A stretch of 64,000 nucleotides of DNA from CAYVQE01 sp964454005 (GTDB lineage Bacteria > Myxococcota > B64-G9). The notes beneath the pieces are model-generated. The model had not been told where the DNA came from. It saw nothing but the letters and a program-made list of their open reading frames with translations, and made no database searches. A program made the translations under genes and the position numbers. The DNA lies in the NCBI GenBank assembly GCA_964454005.1, contig CAYVQE010000010.1, positions 23,869 to 87,868 on the forward strand. Reading direction: 5' to 3'. Shown one piece after another: positions 50,051 to 60,302 of the stretch. Numbering within the stretch: the first letter of the stretch is position 1; the number at the start of each line of letters is the position of its first letter.

Positions 50051-51397
50051 ATGAAAGCCAGCCGAGAACCCCTGGTCATGTCCGTTTTGCTGCTGCTGGC
50101 CGCCGGCCCGGCCGGCGCCGCCATCGTCAAGGGCCCCATGCTGCAGGACGTGCGCCCCGACGCCATCACCGTGGTGGTCGAGACCGACGACGGCGCGGCC
50201 TGTCAGGTCGAATGGGACGACGACTTCGGCCGCAGCGCTCCATTGCCCGGCACCCCATTGCCCGGCGCCGGCCAGCACGCCGAGGGCAGCCTCGCTGGGC
50301 TGGAGCCATCGACCTGCTATCCCTACCGCGTGCGCTGCGGCGACGCGGTCAGCCCGGCGGGCTCTTTCTGCACCGCACCGGCGGTGGACGAGCCCTTTCG
50401 CTTCGTCGTGCTCGGTGATACGCGTACCCAACACGATCGCCACGCCGAGGTGGTGGCGGCGGTGGCCGCCGAGGGAGTGGACTTCTACATCAACACCGGC
50501 GATCTGGTCAGCGATGGCGGCAACCCCGACCACTGGCAGATCTTTTTCGACATCGAGGCCGAGCTGCTGCGCAACCTGCCCTTCTATCCGGTGGTGGGCA
50601 ACCACGACGACGTCGACGGCGAGATCCCGATCTACAGCCGGCTGTTCGCCATCCCGCCGGGCTCGGGCAGCGAGCACTACTACGCCTTCGACTACGGCAA
50701 CACCCGCTTTCTGGCCCTGGACAACCAGGCGGCCGCCCTGGCCCGGCCCGAGGACGGCTCGGAGCAGGCCCGCTGGTTGGAGGCCGAGCTGGCCCGCATC
50801 GAGGCCGACCCGGCGGTGCGCCACGTCTTCGTGCTGGTCCACGGCAACATGTACTCGGCCGACGACGGCCGCAGCGGCGACGAGGGCCTGCGCGCCTGGC
50901 GCGATCGCTTCCTGCAGGCCGGAGTGGACGCGGTCTACTCGGGCCACGACCACCACTACGCCCGCGGCCTGGCCGACAACGGCCTGCCCTTCGCGGTGGC
51001 CGGCGGCGGCGGTGCGCCCTTGTACGACCTCCGCGAGGGCTTCGAGACGGCCGGCGAGCCGATCGAGGTAGCGGTCTGGGGCTGGCTGCCCGAGCCGGGG
51101 GACAAGCCCTTCACCCTGCTGTGGACCCGCAAGGTCCACCACTACATCCTGATCGAGATCGCCGGCGATCACGTCTCGGCCTGCACCAAGGAGGTGCCGG
51201 CCGGCAGCGCCGACCCGGGAGTGGCCTTCGACTGCTGGGAGTGGGGCGCTGAGGAGGATCCGGATCCCGACCCCGATCCGGAAGACCCCGGCAAGAAGGG
51301 CGGCGGTTGCATTACCGGCGGGACGGCCTCGGCCTCGCTGGCCCTGCTGCTGTGCCTGGCCGCTTTGGGCTGCCTGATCCGGCGGCGCCGCGGCTGA
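50051..51397 (+). CDS. Purple-acid-phosphatase-like metallophosphoesterase with GGGC-type C-terminal tail
   Basis: The 448-residue protein has a signal peptide, an N-terminal Fn3-like domain, then the metallophosphoesterase motifs GDTRTQ, NTGDLVSDGG, GNHDDVD, LVHGNMY and YSGHDHHYARG. It hydrolyses phosphate esters outside the cytoplasm. The tail has a DPDPDPEDP repeat, KKGGGC, a hydrophobic helix and RRRRG, a surface-sorting signal. GGAGGTCACC precedes ATG 50051. A TAAGCT -10-like element lies ~20 bp upstream. Confidence 0.87.
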   Translation: MKASREPLVMSVLLLLAAGPAGAAIVKGPMLQDVRPDAITVVVETDDGAACQVEWDDDFGRSAPLPGTPLPGAGQHAEGSLAGLEPSTCYPYRVRCGDAVSPAGSFCTAPAVDEPFRFVVLGDTRTQHDRHAEVVAAVAAEGVDFYINTGDLVSDGGNPDHWQIFFDIEAELLRNLPFYPVVGNHDDVDGEIPIYSRLFAIPPGSGSEHYYAFDYGNTRFLALDNQAAALARPEDGSEQARWLEAELARIEADPAVRHVFVLVHGNMYSADDGRSGDEGLRAWRDRFLQAGVDAVYSGHDHHYARGLADNGLPFAVAGGGGAPLYDLREGFETAGEPIEVAVWGWLPEPGDKPFTLLWTRKVHHYILIEIAGDHVSACTKEVPAGSADPGVAFDCWEWGAEEDPDPDPDPEDPGKKGGGCITGGTASASLALLLCLAALGCLIRRRRG

Positions 51398-51422
51398 ACC
51401 GCTGGCGGCCGGAACTATCCGA

Positions 51423-51986
51423 TCAATCGTCCGGGGCGCCGTCGGCGATCCAGTCGCGCAGCAGCTGCATCTCGGTCGCGGACAAGGGCCCGCCGATCTT
51501 GAGGGTCATGTCCGAGATGCTGTCGGCATTGCAGTCGGGATGCTCCGGCAGCGAGAAGTCGGCCCGCACCGTCTCGTCGAACACGGCCACCAGCAGGCTG
51601 TCCTCAGCAGTGGCACCGATGAACGGCACCCCGTTGCAGCCGGCGAAGTTGCCGAGCAACCCCGACGCCTCGCCCTGCAGGCTGGTATAGGCGGTGTCGC
51701 GCGTGCTCCAATCCTGGGTGGCCTCGGTGCCATCGGTAAAACCGGGCGCGTCCGGGGCATGGCAGTCGGCGCAGGTCTCAAACGAGCTGGTGTGGTAGAG
51801 CGCGGTGAAGCCCTCGGCCGGGGGCTGCTCGCAGATATTGGCCGCGTTGCACACCAGACCGGGATCGCAGGTCCCGTCCGGCAGACAGGGCTCTCCTTCG
51901 CCGCCCTCCAGGCCGGTGCCGTTGCAGCCCGCCACCAGCGCCAGCAATGCCAACCCGGCCACCGTTCGAATCGCCATCCTCGTCAT
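51423..51986 (-). CDS. Lipoprotein with a single haem-binding CxxCH motif
   Basis: The 187-residue protein has a lipobox (LALVAGC), a Cys-rich loop (CLPDGTCDPGLVC) and then CADCHAP, a c-type cytochrome haem site. DWIADGAPDD at the end is typical of the last helix in cytochrome-c-like domains of this sort. It may carry electrons at the outer membrane, or the haem motif may be vestigial. ATG 51986 is preferred because GGGAGG precedes it. Confidence 0.75.
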   Translation of the reverse strand: MTRMAIRTVAGLALLALVAGCNGTGLEGGEGEPCLPDGTCDPGLVCNAANICEQPPAEGFTALYHTSSFETCADCHAPDAPGFTDGTEATQDWSTRDTAYTSLQGEASGLLGNFAGCNGVPFIGATAEDSLLVAVFDETVRADFSLPEHPDCNADSISDMTLKIGGPLSATEMQLLRDWIADGAPDD

Positions 51987-52010
51987 CCTCGCCTCCCATC
52001 GCGCCACGTG

Positions 52011-55000
52011 TCAGGACCGTTTTCCATGTTCGCCCATCCCGCCCTCCACGTCCAGCAGGCTCAGCACCAGACCGAACAAGGCCCGCTGCCGCGCCCAGTT
52101 GGGGCTGGGATGGGCGCAGATGAAGTCGTAGGCCCGCTGCAGCGGCCGGCGCAGCGCCGCCGCGGTCAACCCGGCCGCGGCCCCGGCCTCGAGGTACAGC
52201 CCGGCGTAGTCGCCCAGCAGGCGCAGGCCCACCGCGTTGACCCCGCTGCCGGTGCGGGCGTTGAAGCTGCGCGCCAGCGCCAGTCCCCGCTCCAGGTGCT
52301 GGCGGGCCGCGACCGGCTGACCGCTGCGCCGGGCCAGGCGCGCCAGCTGCAGCTGCACCCGGGCCAGCTCGAGCACGTCGTCGTCGAGATCGCCGGCGGC
52401 CAGACGCTCGGCCAGCAAGGTCCGGCGCCGCTGCAGGGCCTCCCGGGCGGCCTCCCAGTCGCCGGCCAGCCGGGCCGCCTGGGACTCGAGGCCGGCCAGC
52501 AGCAGGGCGTAGTCGCGCGGCCGCGGCCGCAGCGCAGCCCAGGGATCGTGCCAGTCGGGGCCCTCCGGCTCCACTTCGCCCGCCGGCGCCTCCAGCAGAC
52601 CGGCCGCCGCATCCAGCTCGCGCCGGGCCCGCTGTGCGTCGGTAGCGGCCAGCGCCGCGCCGGCGGTGGCCAGATGGGCCTTGAGGCGGTTCAGCGGCGC
52701 ACCGTCGGCGATCAAGGCCTGCAGCTCGGTGTAGCACTTCAGCGCGGGTGCGGGCTCGCCGGCCACCTGCAGATAGAGCGCCAAGCGGTCCAGCGCCAGC
52801 GGCCGGAAGCGGCCCAGATCGCCGTGGCGCTCGATCAGGGCCAGGGCGCGGCGCGCCTGGGCGACCGCCTGCTCGGGTTCGCCGCTGTGGAAGGCACTGC
52901 GGGCCCGGGCCAGGCTGGCGCTCAGCTCGCCCAGCGGCCGCACATGGGGCAACCGATCGCGGCGTCGCAGATGTCCGAGCGCGATACGGTGGTTGCCCAG
53001 AGCCGACTGCAGCAGGCCGAGCTGGTGCAGCAGGGCGGCGCGGGCCCGCGGGTTGTCTCGGGCCAGGTCCAGCGCCAGGAGGTATTCGCGGTGGGCGTCG
53101 ATGGCCGCCCCGCGGTCACCGCTGCGCCGGAAGCGCAGGTGCCACAGCGCCCCTTTGAGCTGGTGGACCGCCAGCGCGCGCGGCCGGGCGCGCTCCACCC
53201 TCGCCAGCAGGGCCAGCGCCCGGTCGACCTCGCGGGCGAAGCGCTGCGGCTGCGCCGGCGGCGGCAGCTGCCGGGCGATGCGGTAGGCCTGGACGAAGAG
53301 GTGCTCGGGATGGTCGGGCGTGCGCCGGAAGCGCCGCTGGTAGACGCTGTCCAGATCCTGTTTGCCCTCGCGCAGCGCGGCCTCGATGAAACCGACGTGG
53401 GCTTCGAGCGATCCGGTCTGCAACGTGGTGCCGTAGAAATAGCCGCGCGCCTCGGCCACCTCGCCGTCGGCCAACTCCTCGTAAGCCCGTTCGAGCACCA
53501 CCCGGCGGTACAGCGCCTCGGCGTACTTGCGCTCGGGATGGGCACGCTTCAACCAGCTGGCCCACGAGGTGGTGAACTGGTACTGCAGGTAGGCGTTGCC
53601 CAACCGCGACGCGGTGCGCACCACCGCCAGCACCAGAGCCCGGCGCCGGTCGAACTTTCGGTTGGTTTTGTAGAGGTCGAACAGGCCGGCCCGCACCTCT
53701 TCCTCGTCGAGTTCGCCCAGCCGCAGCAGCCACAGCTGCGCGTCCACCATCAACGCGGCCGCCGAATCCGGCGCCAGCGCCTCGCGTTCGGCCGCCAACC
53801 GCGCGCGGCGCTCGGCCGGCGGCAGGCCGCGACCGAGTTCGGCCACCAGCCGCTCGGCGTGGTGGAGCCGGCGCAACGGATCGAGCGCCGGATGGCCGGC
53901 CAGCTCGCGCTCCAGCGCCACCAGCGCCTCGCGATCGGCCAGCCGGGCGTAGAACTGGTGCAGTCGTTGGCCCACCAGGCGCACCACCAGCGGCTCGGTC
54001 AGCTCGGCCGGGTCCAGCTGCGCCAGCTGCCGGCCGGCCTCGGCCTTGCGGCCCACGTCGTCCAGGATCTCGCTCAGCACCGCCCGGTGCAGCGCCGCCA
54101 CGTCGGGCAGCCCGGCCAGATCCAGCTCGCGCAACCGCTGCAGGCGTTCGGCCTCGGCGCCCAGGTACTGCTCGCTCAGCTGGCCGCGGGTCAGCGCCAC
54201 ATCCTGGCGCCGGTGGGCGGCCAGCTCGCTCACCAACGCCGCCCAGGCGGCCGGCTGGCGTTCGCCTTCGGCCAGGGCGGCCACCCGCCGGCAGTAGAAG
54301 CGGGCCGAAGCGTACTCGCGCAGCTCCAGGTGCAACACGGCCATGCGCTGCGCCACCCGGATACGTTCGACCGCGGTCCCGAGCAGCCCATCCAACCGGG
54401 CCAGCAACAGCAGCTGGGTCCAGTGATCGCGGGCGACGCGCACCTCGGCCCACAGGCGCTCGCCATCCCAGCCCGGTGGCACCGCCCCGTCGAGCGGCAG
54501 GCTGTAGATGTCCAGCGAGCCGTGGTGCGAGCAGGTCATCATCAGCCGCTCGGCGGTCGGCGCCGGGTAGCGGCAGTTCCAGCGCGCACTGGTCAGCTGC
54601 TCGGGCCGGCCGTTGATCGGCCGGGCGGTGCCGGCCGCGAAGCCGACCCGGAACAAGACGCTGTTGTCGTTGCCGTCGATGGTGCCGTCGCCGTTGGTGT
54701 CGTTGAGGTACTGCGAGAAGTACAAGAAGCGACCGTCGCGGGAAAAGACCGGATAGCCGACGGCGCCGGGCAGATCGGGCCGGAAGCGGACCGGCTGGCT
54801 CTGCCGGTCGAGGCGCTGAAAAGCCAGCGCGCTGCCGGAGCGCCCGGCGAAGGCCACCCCGACCCGCTGGGCGGTGCGCTCCAGCGGCACGTAGGCCAAC
54901 CATTTTCCGGCGGGCGACAGCGCCGGGCCGATCAGGTTGCGCTCCAGCAACACCGGACCCGGCCGGCCGGCCAGATCGAGCTGCCGCAGGCGTAGATCGC

Positions 55001-55463
55001 CGTGCAGCCCTTCGCGCCGCAGCACGGCCAGCCGCTCGTCATCCAGCCACAAGGCCTGGCGCTCGGCGCCGTCCAGCCCGGTCAGACAGCGCCGCCGCTG
55101 CTCGGCCACGTTCCACAGGCAGACGTCGCCGGCCGCGTCCGCCCGATGCGAGATGTAGACCAGCCAGCGCCCGTCCGGGCTGAAGCGGGGCCAGGCCGTA
55201 TCGGCGTCGCTGTCGATCAGCCGCCGCGGGCCGCTGGCCACCGGCTGCTGGATGAACAGCTCGGCGGTGGCGTCGCGATCGCTGACGAAGACCAGGGCCG
55301 ATCCATCCGGCGCCAGCCGACCCATGATCTGGTTGTCGCTGCCGGCGGTCAGCCGCACCGGCTGGCGCAGTCCGGCCTCGGCCGATCCGGCGGCGCCCGC
55401 CGCCGGCGTCGCTGCGGCGAGCAGCAGACCTAGCCAGGCGACCATGGTCAGTCGGCTCAGCAC
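52011..55463 (-). CDS. Exported TolB-like propeller plus TPR protein
   Basis: The 1150-residue protein has a signal peptide (MVAWLGLLLAAATPAAGAA region), a TolB-like beta-propeller (residues ~25-330; GRLAPDGSALVFVSDRDA, WPRFSPDGRWLVYISHRA, YPVFSRDGRFLYFSQ) and some 800 residues of TPR-like helices. It probably binds protein partners in the periplasm. The GTG start at 55463 overlaps the DUF1318 gene by 7 nt with GGGAGG in range. It is the last gene of the YdbH-like operon, about 350 kb-independent of any other propeller here. Confidence 0.8.
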   Translation of the reverse strand: MLSRLTMVAWLGLLLAAATPAAGAAGSAEAGLRQPVRLTAGSDNQIMGRLAPDGSALVFVSDRDATAELFIQQPVASGPRRLIDSDADTAWPRFSPDGRWLVYISHRADAAGDVCLWNVAEQRRRCLTGLDGAERQALWLDDERLAVLRREGLHGDLRLRQLDLAGRPGPVLLERNLIGPALSPAGKWLAYVPLERTAQRVGVAFAGRSGSALAFQRLDRQSQPVRFRPDLPGAVGYPVFSRDGRFLYFSQYLNDTNGDGTIDGNDNSVLFRVGFAAGTARPINGRPEQLTSARWNCRYPAPTAERLMMTCSHHGSLDIYSLPLDGAVPPGWDGERLWAEVRVARDHWTQLLLLARLDGLLGTAVERIRVAQRMAVLHLELREYASARFYCRRVAALAEGERQPAAWAALVSELAAHRRQDVALTRGQLSEQYLGAEAERLQRLRELDLAGLPDVAALHRAVLSEILDDVGRKAEAGRQLAQLDPAELTEPLVVRLVGQRLHQFYARLADREALVALERELAGHPALDPLRRLHHAERLVAELGRGLPPAERRARLAAEREALAPDSAAALMVDAQLWLLRLGELDEEEVRAGLFDLYKTNRKFDRRRALVLAVVRTASRLGNAYLQYQFTTSWASWLKRAHPERKYAEALYRRVVLERAYEELADGEVAEARGYFYGTTLQTGSLEAHVGFIEAALREGKQDLDSVYQRRFRRTPDHPEHLFVQAYRIARQLPPPAQPQRFAREVDRALALLARVERARPRALAVHQLKGALWHLRFRRSGDRGAAIDAHREYLLALDLARDNPRARAALLHQLGLLQSALGNHRIALGHLRRRDRLPHVRPLGELSASLARARSAFHSGEPEQAVAQARRALALIERHGDLGRFRPLALDRLALYLQVAGEPAPALKCYTELQALIADGAPLNRLKAHLATAGAALAATDAQRARRELDAAAGLLEAPAGEVEPEGPDWHDPWAALRPRPRDYALLLAGLESQAARLAGDWEAAREALQRRRTLLAERLAAGDLDDDVLELARVQLQLARLARRSGQPVAARQHLERGLALARSFNARTGSGVNAVGLRLLGDYAGLYLEAGAAAGLTAAALRRPLQRAYDFICAHPSPNWARQRALFGLVLSLLDVEGGMGEHGKRS

Positions 55464-56017
55464 TTCTTGGCCTCCCAGCGGCCGGCGGCCACCTCGACCC
55501 AGCCACCGCAGACCACCCGCTGGCGGTGGCGCTCGATCCAGGCCCGGCGCACCTGCTGCGGATCGGCGTCCGGGACCTGTTGCTGCAAAAAGCGCCACAC
55601 CTGGCGCCGGTGCAGATTGGCGCGCTCCACCGCCCGGGTCACCTGGGCCGGTTCCACCTCACCGCTGCAGTGCTCGGGCGTGCGCCGCAGCAAGCCGTCG
55701 AGACCCTCGCCGATGCAGTGGGTCCGCAGCAGCGCGTCGATCCGCTCGGCGTCGGAGCGCTCGGCGCTGACCAGCCGGGCCACCGCGCCCAGCCGGCCGG
55801 GCGGCAGCTCACCGGCCGGAATGTCCTCGACCTTGTTCTGGATGCCGGCCCGTTCGAGTTCGGCCTCCAGCTGGGGATGCTGGCCGCTGGCCTGCAGCTC
55901 GAGGGCGGTCTTGTGGTCGACCAGCACCACGTCCGGTGCCGATATGCAACCGCTGGCGATCGCCAGCCACGCCGCGCAGCCGAGCAGCGACGCGATCCGT
56001 AAGCGACGACCCGTCAT
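55457..56017 (-). CDS. YdbL/DUF1318-like lipoprotein
   Basis: The 186-residue protein has a lipobox (LAIASGC), then APDVVLVDHKTALELQASGQ, HCIGEGLDGLL and RVVCGGWVEVAAGRW. The sequence between APDV, the GEGLDGLL segment and the C-terminal GRW matches the deltaproteobacterial DUF1318/YdbL pattern as I recall it. In E. coli YdbL pairs with YdbH and YnbE in outer-membrane lipid transport. ATG 56017 overlaps the upstream AsmA-like gene by 4 nt (ATGA). No YnbE homologue is visible between them. Confidence 0.68.
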   Translation of the reverse strand: MTGRRLRIASLLGCAAWLAIASGCISAPDVVLVDHKTALELQASGQHPQLEAELERAGIQNKVEDIPAGELPPGRLGAVARLVSAERSDAERIDALLRTHCIGEGLDGLLRRTPEHCSGEVEPAQVTRAVERANLHRRQVWRFLQQQVPDADPQQVRRAWIERHRQRVVCGGWVEVAAGRWEAKKC

Positions 56018-59000
56018 GGTTTGCCTCCTCCATCCAGCACCGTGGCGATGTAGCGCTCCAGGATGGGTCCCAAGGGGATGCCCCGGATCTCGTCGATGCG
56101 CACCACGCCGGCCACGCCGCCGAGCTCGATGGCGGCTGACAGCAAGCCGTCCCGCATCTGGATCCGGACGTATTCGGGGTAGCCGATCTTCAGGGCCATT
56201 CGGATCTTGTTGATGTCTGGGTTTTCCCGATAGGGGTCGATCCAGTCCAGTGCCGCCAGCAGGTGCTGGCTGCTGATGCGCACCACCTGCACCCGCCCCG
56301 ACAGCCCAAGCGGATCCGGCTGAAAGCGCAGGTTGGCGTTGGCGTCGAGCACAGCCTCGCCGCCGCTCAGCCGGATGCCGGTGGCGTTGCCCTTGAAGTG
56401 CACCACCGGCTTGCCGCCCAGACCCTCGGCCACCAGCTGGCCGGTCACCCGCCCGCCGCCGGCGCCCAGTTCGAGCTGATCGACGGCGAAGGTGTCCCAG
56501 CTGATGCGCAGGTTGCCGGCCAGCGGTCCCAGCTCCAGCCCGGCGACGCTCAGCCGCTCCAGCGCCAGGTAGTGGTCGCCGCGCAGGAAGGGATGCACGT
56601 CGGTGAAACGCGCCCGCGCATAGGGATTGCCCGGCGGGCCCGGCAGCAGCGCGGGCGCCGCCCCCGACCGCAGCGCCACGTCTTCGATGATGGGGATCTG
56701 GCCGCTCAGGCCGTCCAACTCGAGTCCGGCGTCCGGCAGTTCGGCGCGCACCTCGGTGCACTCGATCAGACCGGCCAGCCGGAAGGTCTTCAGATCGCCC
56801 GACTCCACCTCGAAGGGCAGCCGCACCGTACCGGCCAGCTCGGCATCCGGGCCCAGCAGGCCCAGCCCGTCGAGCCGCTGCGTCCACTCCCCGCTGAGGG
56901 TCAGCGCCTGGCGGCCCGGGATCCGCTCGGAGCGGTCATCCGCCGGTTCGCCCGCGGCCGGGGCGACCGCGGCCGCCAGCCGCTGGCGCAACCGATCGAC
57001 CGCCGCCCGCAGCCGCAGGCGGGTACCAGCGGCCGGGTTGTCCAGGGCGATCTCCTCGACGCGCAGCGCCTCCAGCCGCTCCAGGCTGCCGCGGGCCCGC
57101 AAGGCCAGTTGGCCGATCGGGTAGCCGGCCAGCCAGGGCTGCTCGATCCGGTCCGCATCGAATTCGAGCTGCAGCTGCACCCGGCCGCTGTCCGGGCGAC
57201 CCCGGCCGGCCAACTCGGCGCCGAACCCCAGGCCGGTCAGGCTCAGCCGCTCCTCCGCCGCCTCGGGCCCGGAGCGGGTGACCACCGCCAGCCGCGGGCT
57301 GTCCAGCCTGATCTCGGCCCGCAGCCGTTCCTGCCCGCGCCGACCGTCCAGCTTCAAAGCCAGTTCGGGGCTGTCCATTTCGAGCCCGGCGCCGCCGTAA
57401 TCCAGACCGCTGACGACCAGCTCCAGCTGCTGCTCGCCCTCGGCCCGCGCCAGCGGTTCCGCGGCCAACCGCGGCCGCCAGCCAGCAAAGCCGCGCACCA
57501 CCCCGGCCAACCAGCCGCGTTGCTCGAAACGCAGCCCCAGCCGTTGCCAGTCCAGGCGATGCCTTCGGGTCAGCGCCGCGGGCAGCAACGCCTCCAGCGG
57601 ACCCAGGCGCTCGAAGCGGCCGCGGCTCGACAGCTGCAGCCGGCGCTCTGCCGGGTCGAAGGACCCATCGACCTCCAGCTCGACCCGGGGCCCGGCCGGA
57701 CCGCCGACCGCCAGCGAGGTGACCAGCCGCGGGGGCCGCGGCTGCCAATCGGTCTGCAAGCGGCCGTTCAGCTCGCCTTCGAGACGGCGGCCGTCGAGCT
57801 GCAGCTCGGCCAACGCGACCTCCAGCCGGCTGTCGAGCCGGCCGTACAGGCCACCGCTGGCGATGCGCCAGTCGATCCGGCGCAGCGAAAAGCCGTTGCC
57901 GGCTCCCGGCCGCACCCGATCGATCCGGCCGCCGATGCGCACGGCCAGCCGCGAGCGTGCCGGCCGCTGCAGGTCGAGCAGCAGCCGGCTGGTGCGCCAG
58001 TCCAGCCGCACCCCTTCGGCGGCCAGCAGGCGCTCAGCGGTGCGGGTGTCGGTCGCCGCCAGGCGACCGCAGTCGAGGCCGCCGGACAAAGCTGCCGGCG
58101 AGCCGCCGGCCAAGGCCAGCTCGAGATCCAGCCGGGCCCGGCGGGCCGTTGCCGCCAGACCGGGCGTACGGGCCTCCAGCCGGCGCACCGCCGGCCGCAG
58201 CCGCAGCCGGCCGCTGGCGCGCGCCGGCTCACCCGCGGGCCAGCTCAGATTTTCAGCGTCGAGCGCCAGTTCGAGCTCGCGCAGATCGATCCGGTCGCCG
58301 CCGGCCACAGCCCGCAGCCTGGCGATCGGCAACGCCAGCTTCACGTCCAGCGCGGTCGGCCCGCGCACCACGGCGGTGAACTCGCCGTCCAGCCCGCGCA
58401 GCCGCAGCCTCTGCCCGCGGCCGTCCGCGTGCAGCCGATCCAGGTCGAGTTCGACGGCCAGCTCCGCCGGCGCGCTGAAATCGGGCTGCAGCCCGCTCAG
58501 CCGCCAGCCGAGCAGCAGCCCATGCAGCTCGGCGCGGCCGGCCCGCCCGCCGTCGAGCGCGATTTCGGACACCGGCATGCGGCCGTGAGCCGCGAACGGC
58601 GGCCCGCCATCGAGCCGACCGGCCGCCTCGAGACGCCAGCCGCGCACCGTCGCGCGCCGATCGCCTGCGCTCGCCGTCAGCTTGCGGGCGGCCGCGTTCA
58701 AGGCGAAGCGCCCCCGGCTGGCCAGGGGATCGGCCAGCGCCGGTCGCAGCTGCTCGACGTCGAACGAGACCTCTAGTCCCTCCGCCGCGGCCGATGCCGG
58801 CCCGGTGCGTTCCAGCCGCTCGGCGGTCAGCTCGAACTCGAGCGCCGGGCCGGCCGCGGCCCCCAGCTCGGCGTCGAGCCGGCCCTCGATTCGCTCCAGC
58901 GACAGCCGCTGACCAGCAGCTGCCAGATCGGCCGCGGCCGCCGACGCCTTCAGCGCCAGGCGACCCCGTCCGGGCAGATCGCCGGCGGCCGGGGGCCGCA

Positions 59001-60171
59001 GATCAGCGGCTTCGAACTCCAGGTGGCCGTCGCGCAGCTCCATACCGGCCGGCAGCAGCCGGTCCAGGCCGGGCACCGCCTCGCTGTCGGCCACCAGCCG
59101 CACGCGATCCAGCACCGGTAGCGGGTCCGCGCCCGGCCCGCGGTCGAGCAGGCTGGCATCCAGCTCACCGCGTACCGCTCCGTCCAGTAGATCGAGATCG
59201 GCGGCGCGCAGCCGGGTCCGGCCGGCCTCCGCGTCGAAGTCCAGCCGGACGGCGAGCCGCGCCAGCGGGCCGCTCGCCGGCCAGTTCGGATCCAGCTCCT
59301 GGTGCTCGATGGCGGCTTCGAGTTTTAGCCCGATGGCGCCGGGCGCCGTCGACTCCAGCTCGAGCGCGGCCGCCAGGCGGGCCGTACGCCGCCGGGCCGC
59401 CGGCGTCCCCGGATTCCGCTCGATCACCAGCTGCACGCCTTCCGCTGCCAGACCGCCGGCGCGCAGGGCGCAGTCGAGTCCGCCGCCGAGCGTGCTCAGC
59501 CGCCCGGCCACGCCCAGCGGGCCGAACCGCATGCGGCGCCGCAGCCGATCGCCGTCGACCTCGAGCAGCTCCACCTCCAACCCGGAGATGTCCAGATCGA
59601 CCACCGCCAGAGGCGGCAGGCCGCGCTCCAGCAGCGCCGACAGCGGTACCGGCTCGGCCAGCTCGGCGCTCGGCTCTTGCTCCGGCGCCCCGCGATCCGC
59701 CGGCGGCAGCAACCGGTCCAGCGAGCTGCGCCCGGCCGCGTCGCGCACCAGGTGCAAGCGCAGCCCCTGGATGCGCACCGGTGCCAGCCGTGGCCGGCCG
59801 GCCAGCAAACCGCCCAGACCCCAACCGACCTCCAGCTCGTCGATCTCCAGCACGTGGGGCACGAAGCGGGCATCGGCCGCCGGCGATCGCAAGCGCAGCC
59901 CGCCCAGCTCCATCCCGGCAAACAGCGACAAGGCCGCCGCGTCGATTTCGAGCTGCAGGCCGGTGGCCGCTGCCACCCGCGCCAGCGCGCGCTCGCGCAC
60001 CACCGGCCGCTCGAGCGCCTCGACCGCCCCCAACACCGCGATCACCAGACCGGCCACCACCAGCAGCAAGCCCAGCGGCAACCACAGGGCCAGCCGCCGC
60101 CCCAGGCGTCGCCGCGTTGTCTGTCCGTTCGGGCCTTCGTCCCGCCTGGCGGTTCCATCCGCCCCGGCCAT
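56014..60171 (-). CDS. YdbH/AsmA-like giant intermembrane lipid-transport protein
   Basis: The 1385-residue protein has one N-terminal transmembrane helix (LALWLPLGLLLVVAGLVIAV) and then a very long run of amphipathic beta strands with repeated Leu-x-Leu spacing (for instance GMELGGLRLRSPAADARFV). That is the elongated beta-groove pattern of AsmA-like proteins that move phospholipids between membranes. The C-terminal domain (LVAEGLGGKPVVHFKGNATG, then IDEIRGIPLGPILERYI) fits the YdbH type. AGGAGGG precedes ATG 60171. It overlaps the YdbL-like gene, which strengthens the assignment. Confidence 0.75.
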   Translation of the reverse strand: MAGADGTARRDEGPNGQTTRRRLGRRLALWLPLGLLLVVAGLVIAVLGAVEALERPVVRERALARVAAATGLQLEIDAAALSLFAGMELGGLRLRSPAADARFVPHVLEIDELEVGWGLGGLLAGRPRLAPVRIQGLRLHLVRDAAGRSSLDRLLPPADRGAPEQEPSAELAEPVPLSALLERGLPPLAVVDLDISGLEVELLEVDGDRLRRRMRFGPLGVAGRLSTLGGGLDCALRAGGLAAEGVQLVIERNPGTPAARRRTARLAAALELESTAPGAIGLKLEAAIEHQELDPNWPASGPLARLAVRLDFDAEAGRTRLRAADLDLLDGAVRGELDASLLDRGPGADPLPVLDRVRLVADSEAVPGLDRLLPAGMELRDGHLEFEAADLRPPAAGDLPGRGRLALKASAAAADLAAAGQRLSLERIEGRLDAELGAAAGPALEFELTAERLERTGPASAAAEGLEVSFDVEQLRPALADPLASRGRFALNAAARKLTASAGDRRATVRGWRLEAAGRLDGGPPFAAHGRMPVSEIALDGGRAGRAELHGLLLGWRLSGLQPDFSAPAELAVELDLDRLHADGRGQRLRLRGLDGEFTAVVRGPTALDVKLALPIARLRAVAGGDRIDLRELELALDAENLSWPAGEPARASGRLRLRPAVRRLEARTPGLAATARRARLDLELALAGGSPAALSGGLDCGRLAATDTRTAERLLAAEGVRLDWRTSRLLLDLQRPARSRLAVRIGGRIDRVRPGAGNGFSLRRIDWRIASGGLYGRLDSRLEVALAELQLDGRRLEGELNGRLQTDWQPRPPRLVTSLAVGGPAGPRVELEVDGSFDPAERRLQLSSRGRFERLGPLEALLPAALTRRHRLDWQRLGLRFEQRGWLAGVVRGFAGWRPRLAAEPLARAEGEQQLELVVSGLDYGGAGLEMDSPELALKLDGRRGQERLRAEIRLDSPRLAVVTRSGPEAAEERLSLTGLGFGAELAGRGRPDSGRVQLQLEFDADRIEQPWLAGYPIGQLALRARGSLERLEALRVEEIALDNPAAGTRLRLRAAVDRLRQRLAAAVAPAAGEPADDRSERIPGRQALTLSGEWTQRLDGLGLLGPDAELAGTVRLPFEVESGDLKTFRLAGLIECTEVRAELPDAGLELDGLSGQIPIIEDVALRSGAAPALLPGPPGNPYARARFTDVHPFLRGDHYLALERLSVAGLELGPLAGNLRISWDTFAVDQLELGAGGGRVTGQLVAEGLGGKPVVHFKGNATGIRLSGGEAVLDANANLRFQPDPLGLSGRVQVVRISSQHLLAALDWIDPYRENPDINKIRMALKIGYPEYVRIQMRDGLLSAAIELGGVAGVVRIDEIRGIPLGPILERYIATVLDGGGKP

Positions 60172-60302
60172 GGTTTCCCTCCTGACGCGCCCCATTCTTT
60201 TCCCACTTCGGCCCGCCAGCCGCAACCCGGATCCGCTGGGGAGTTGATTCTTCACCGGATCCGGAGTATGCAGACGGCCGACGCCGAGATCGGGGAAAGC
60301 CC

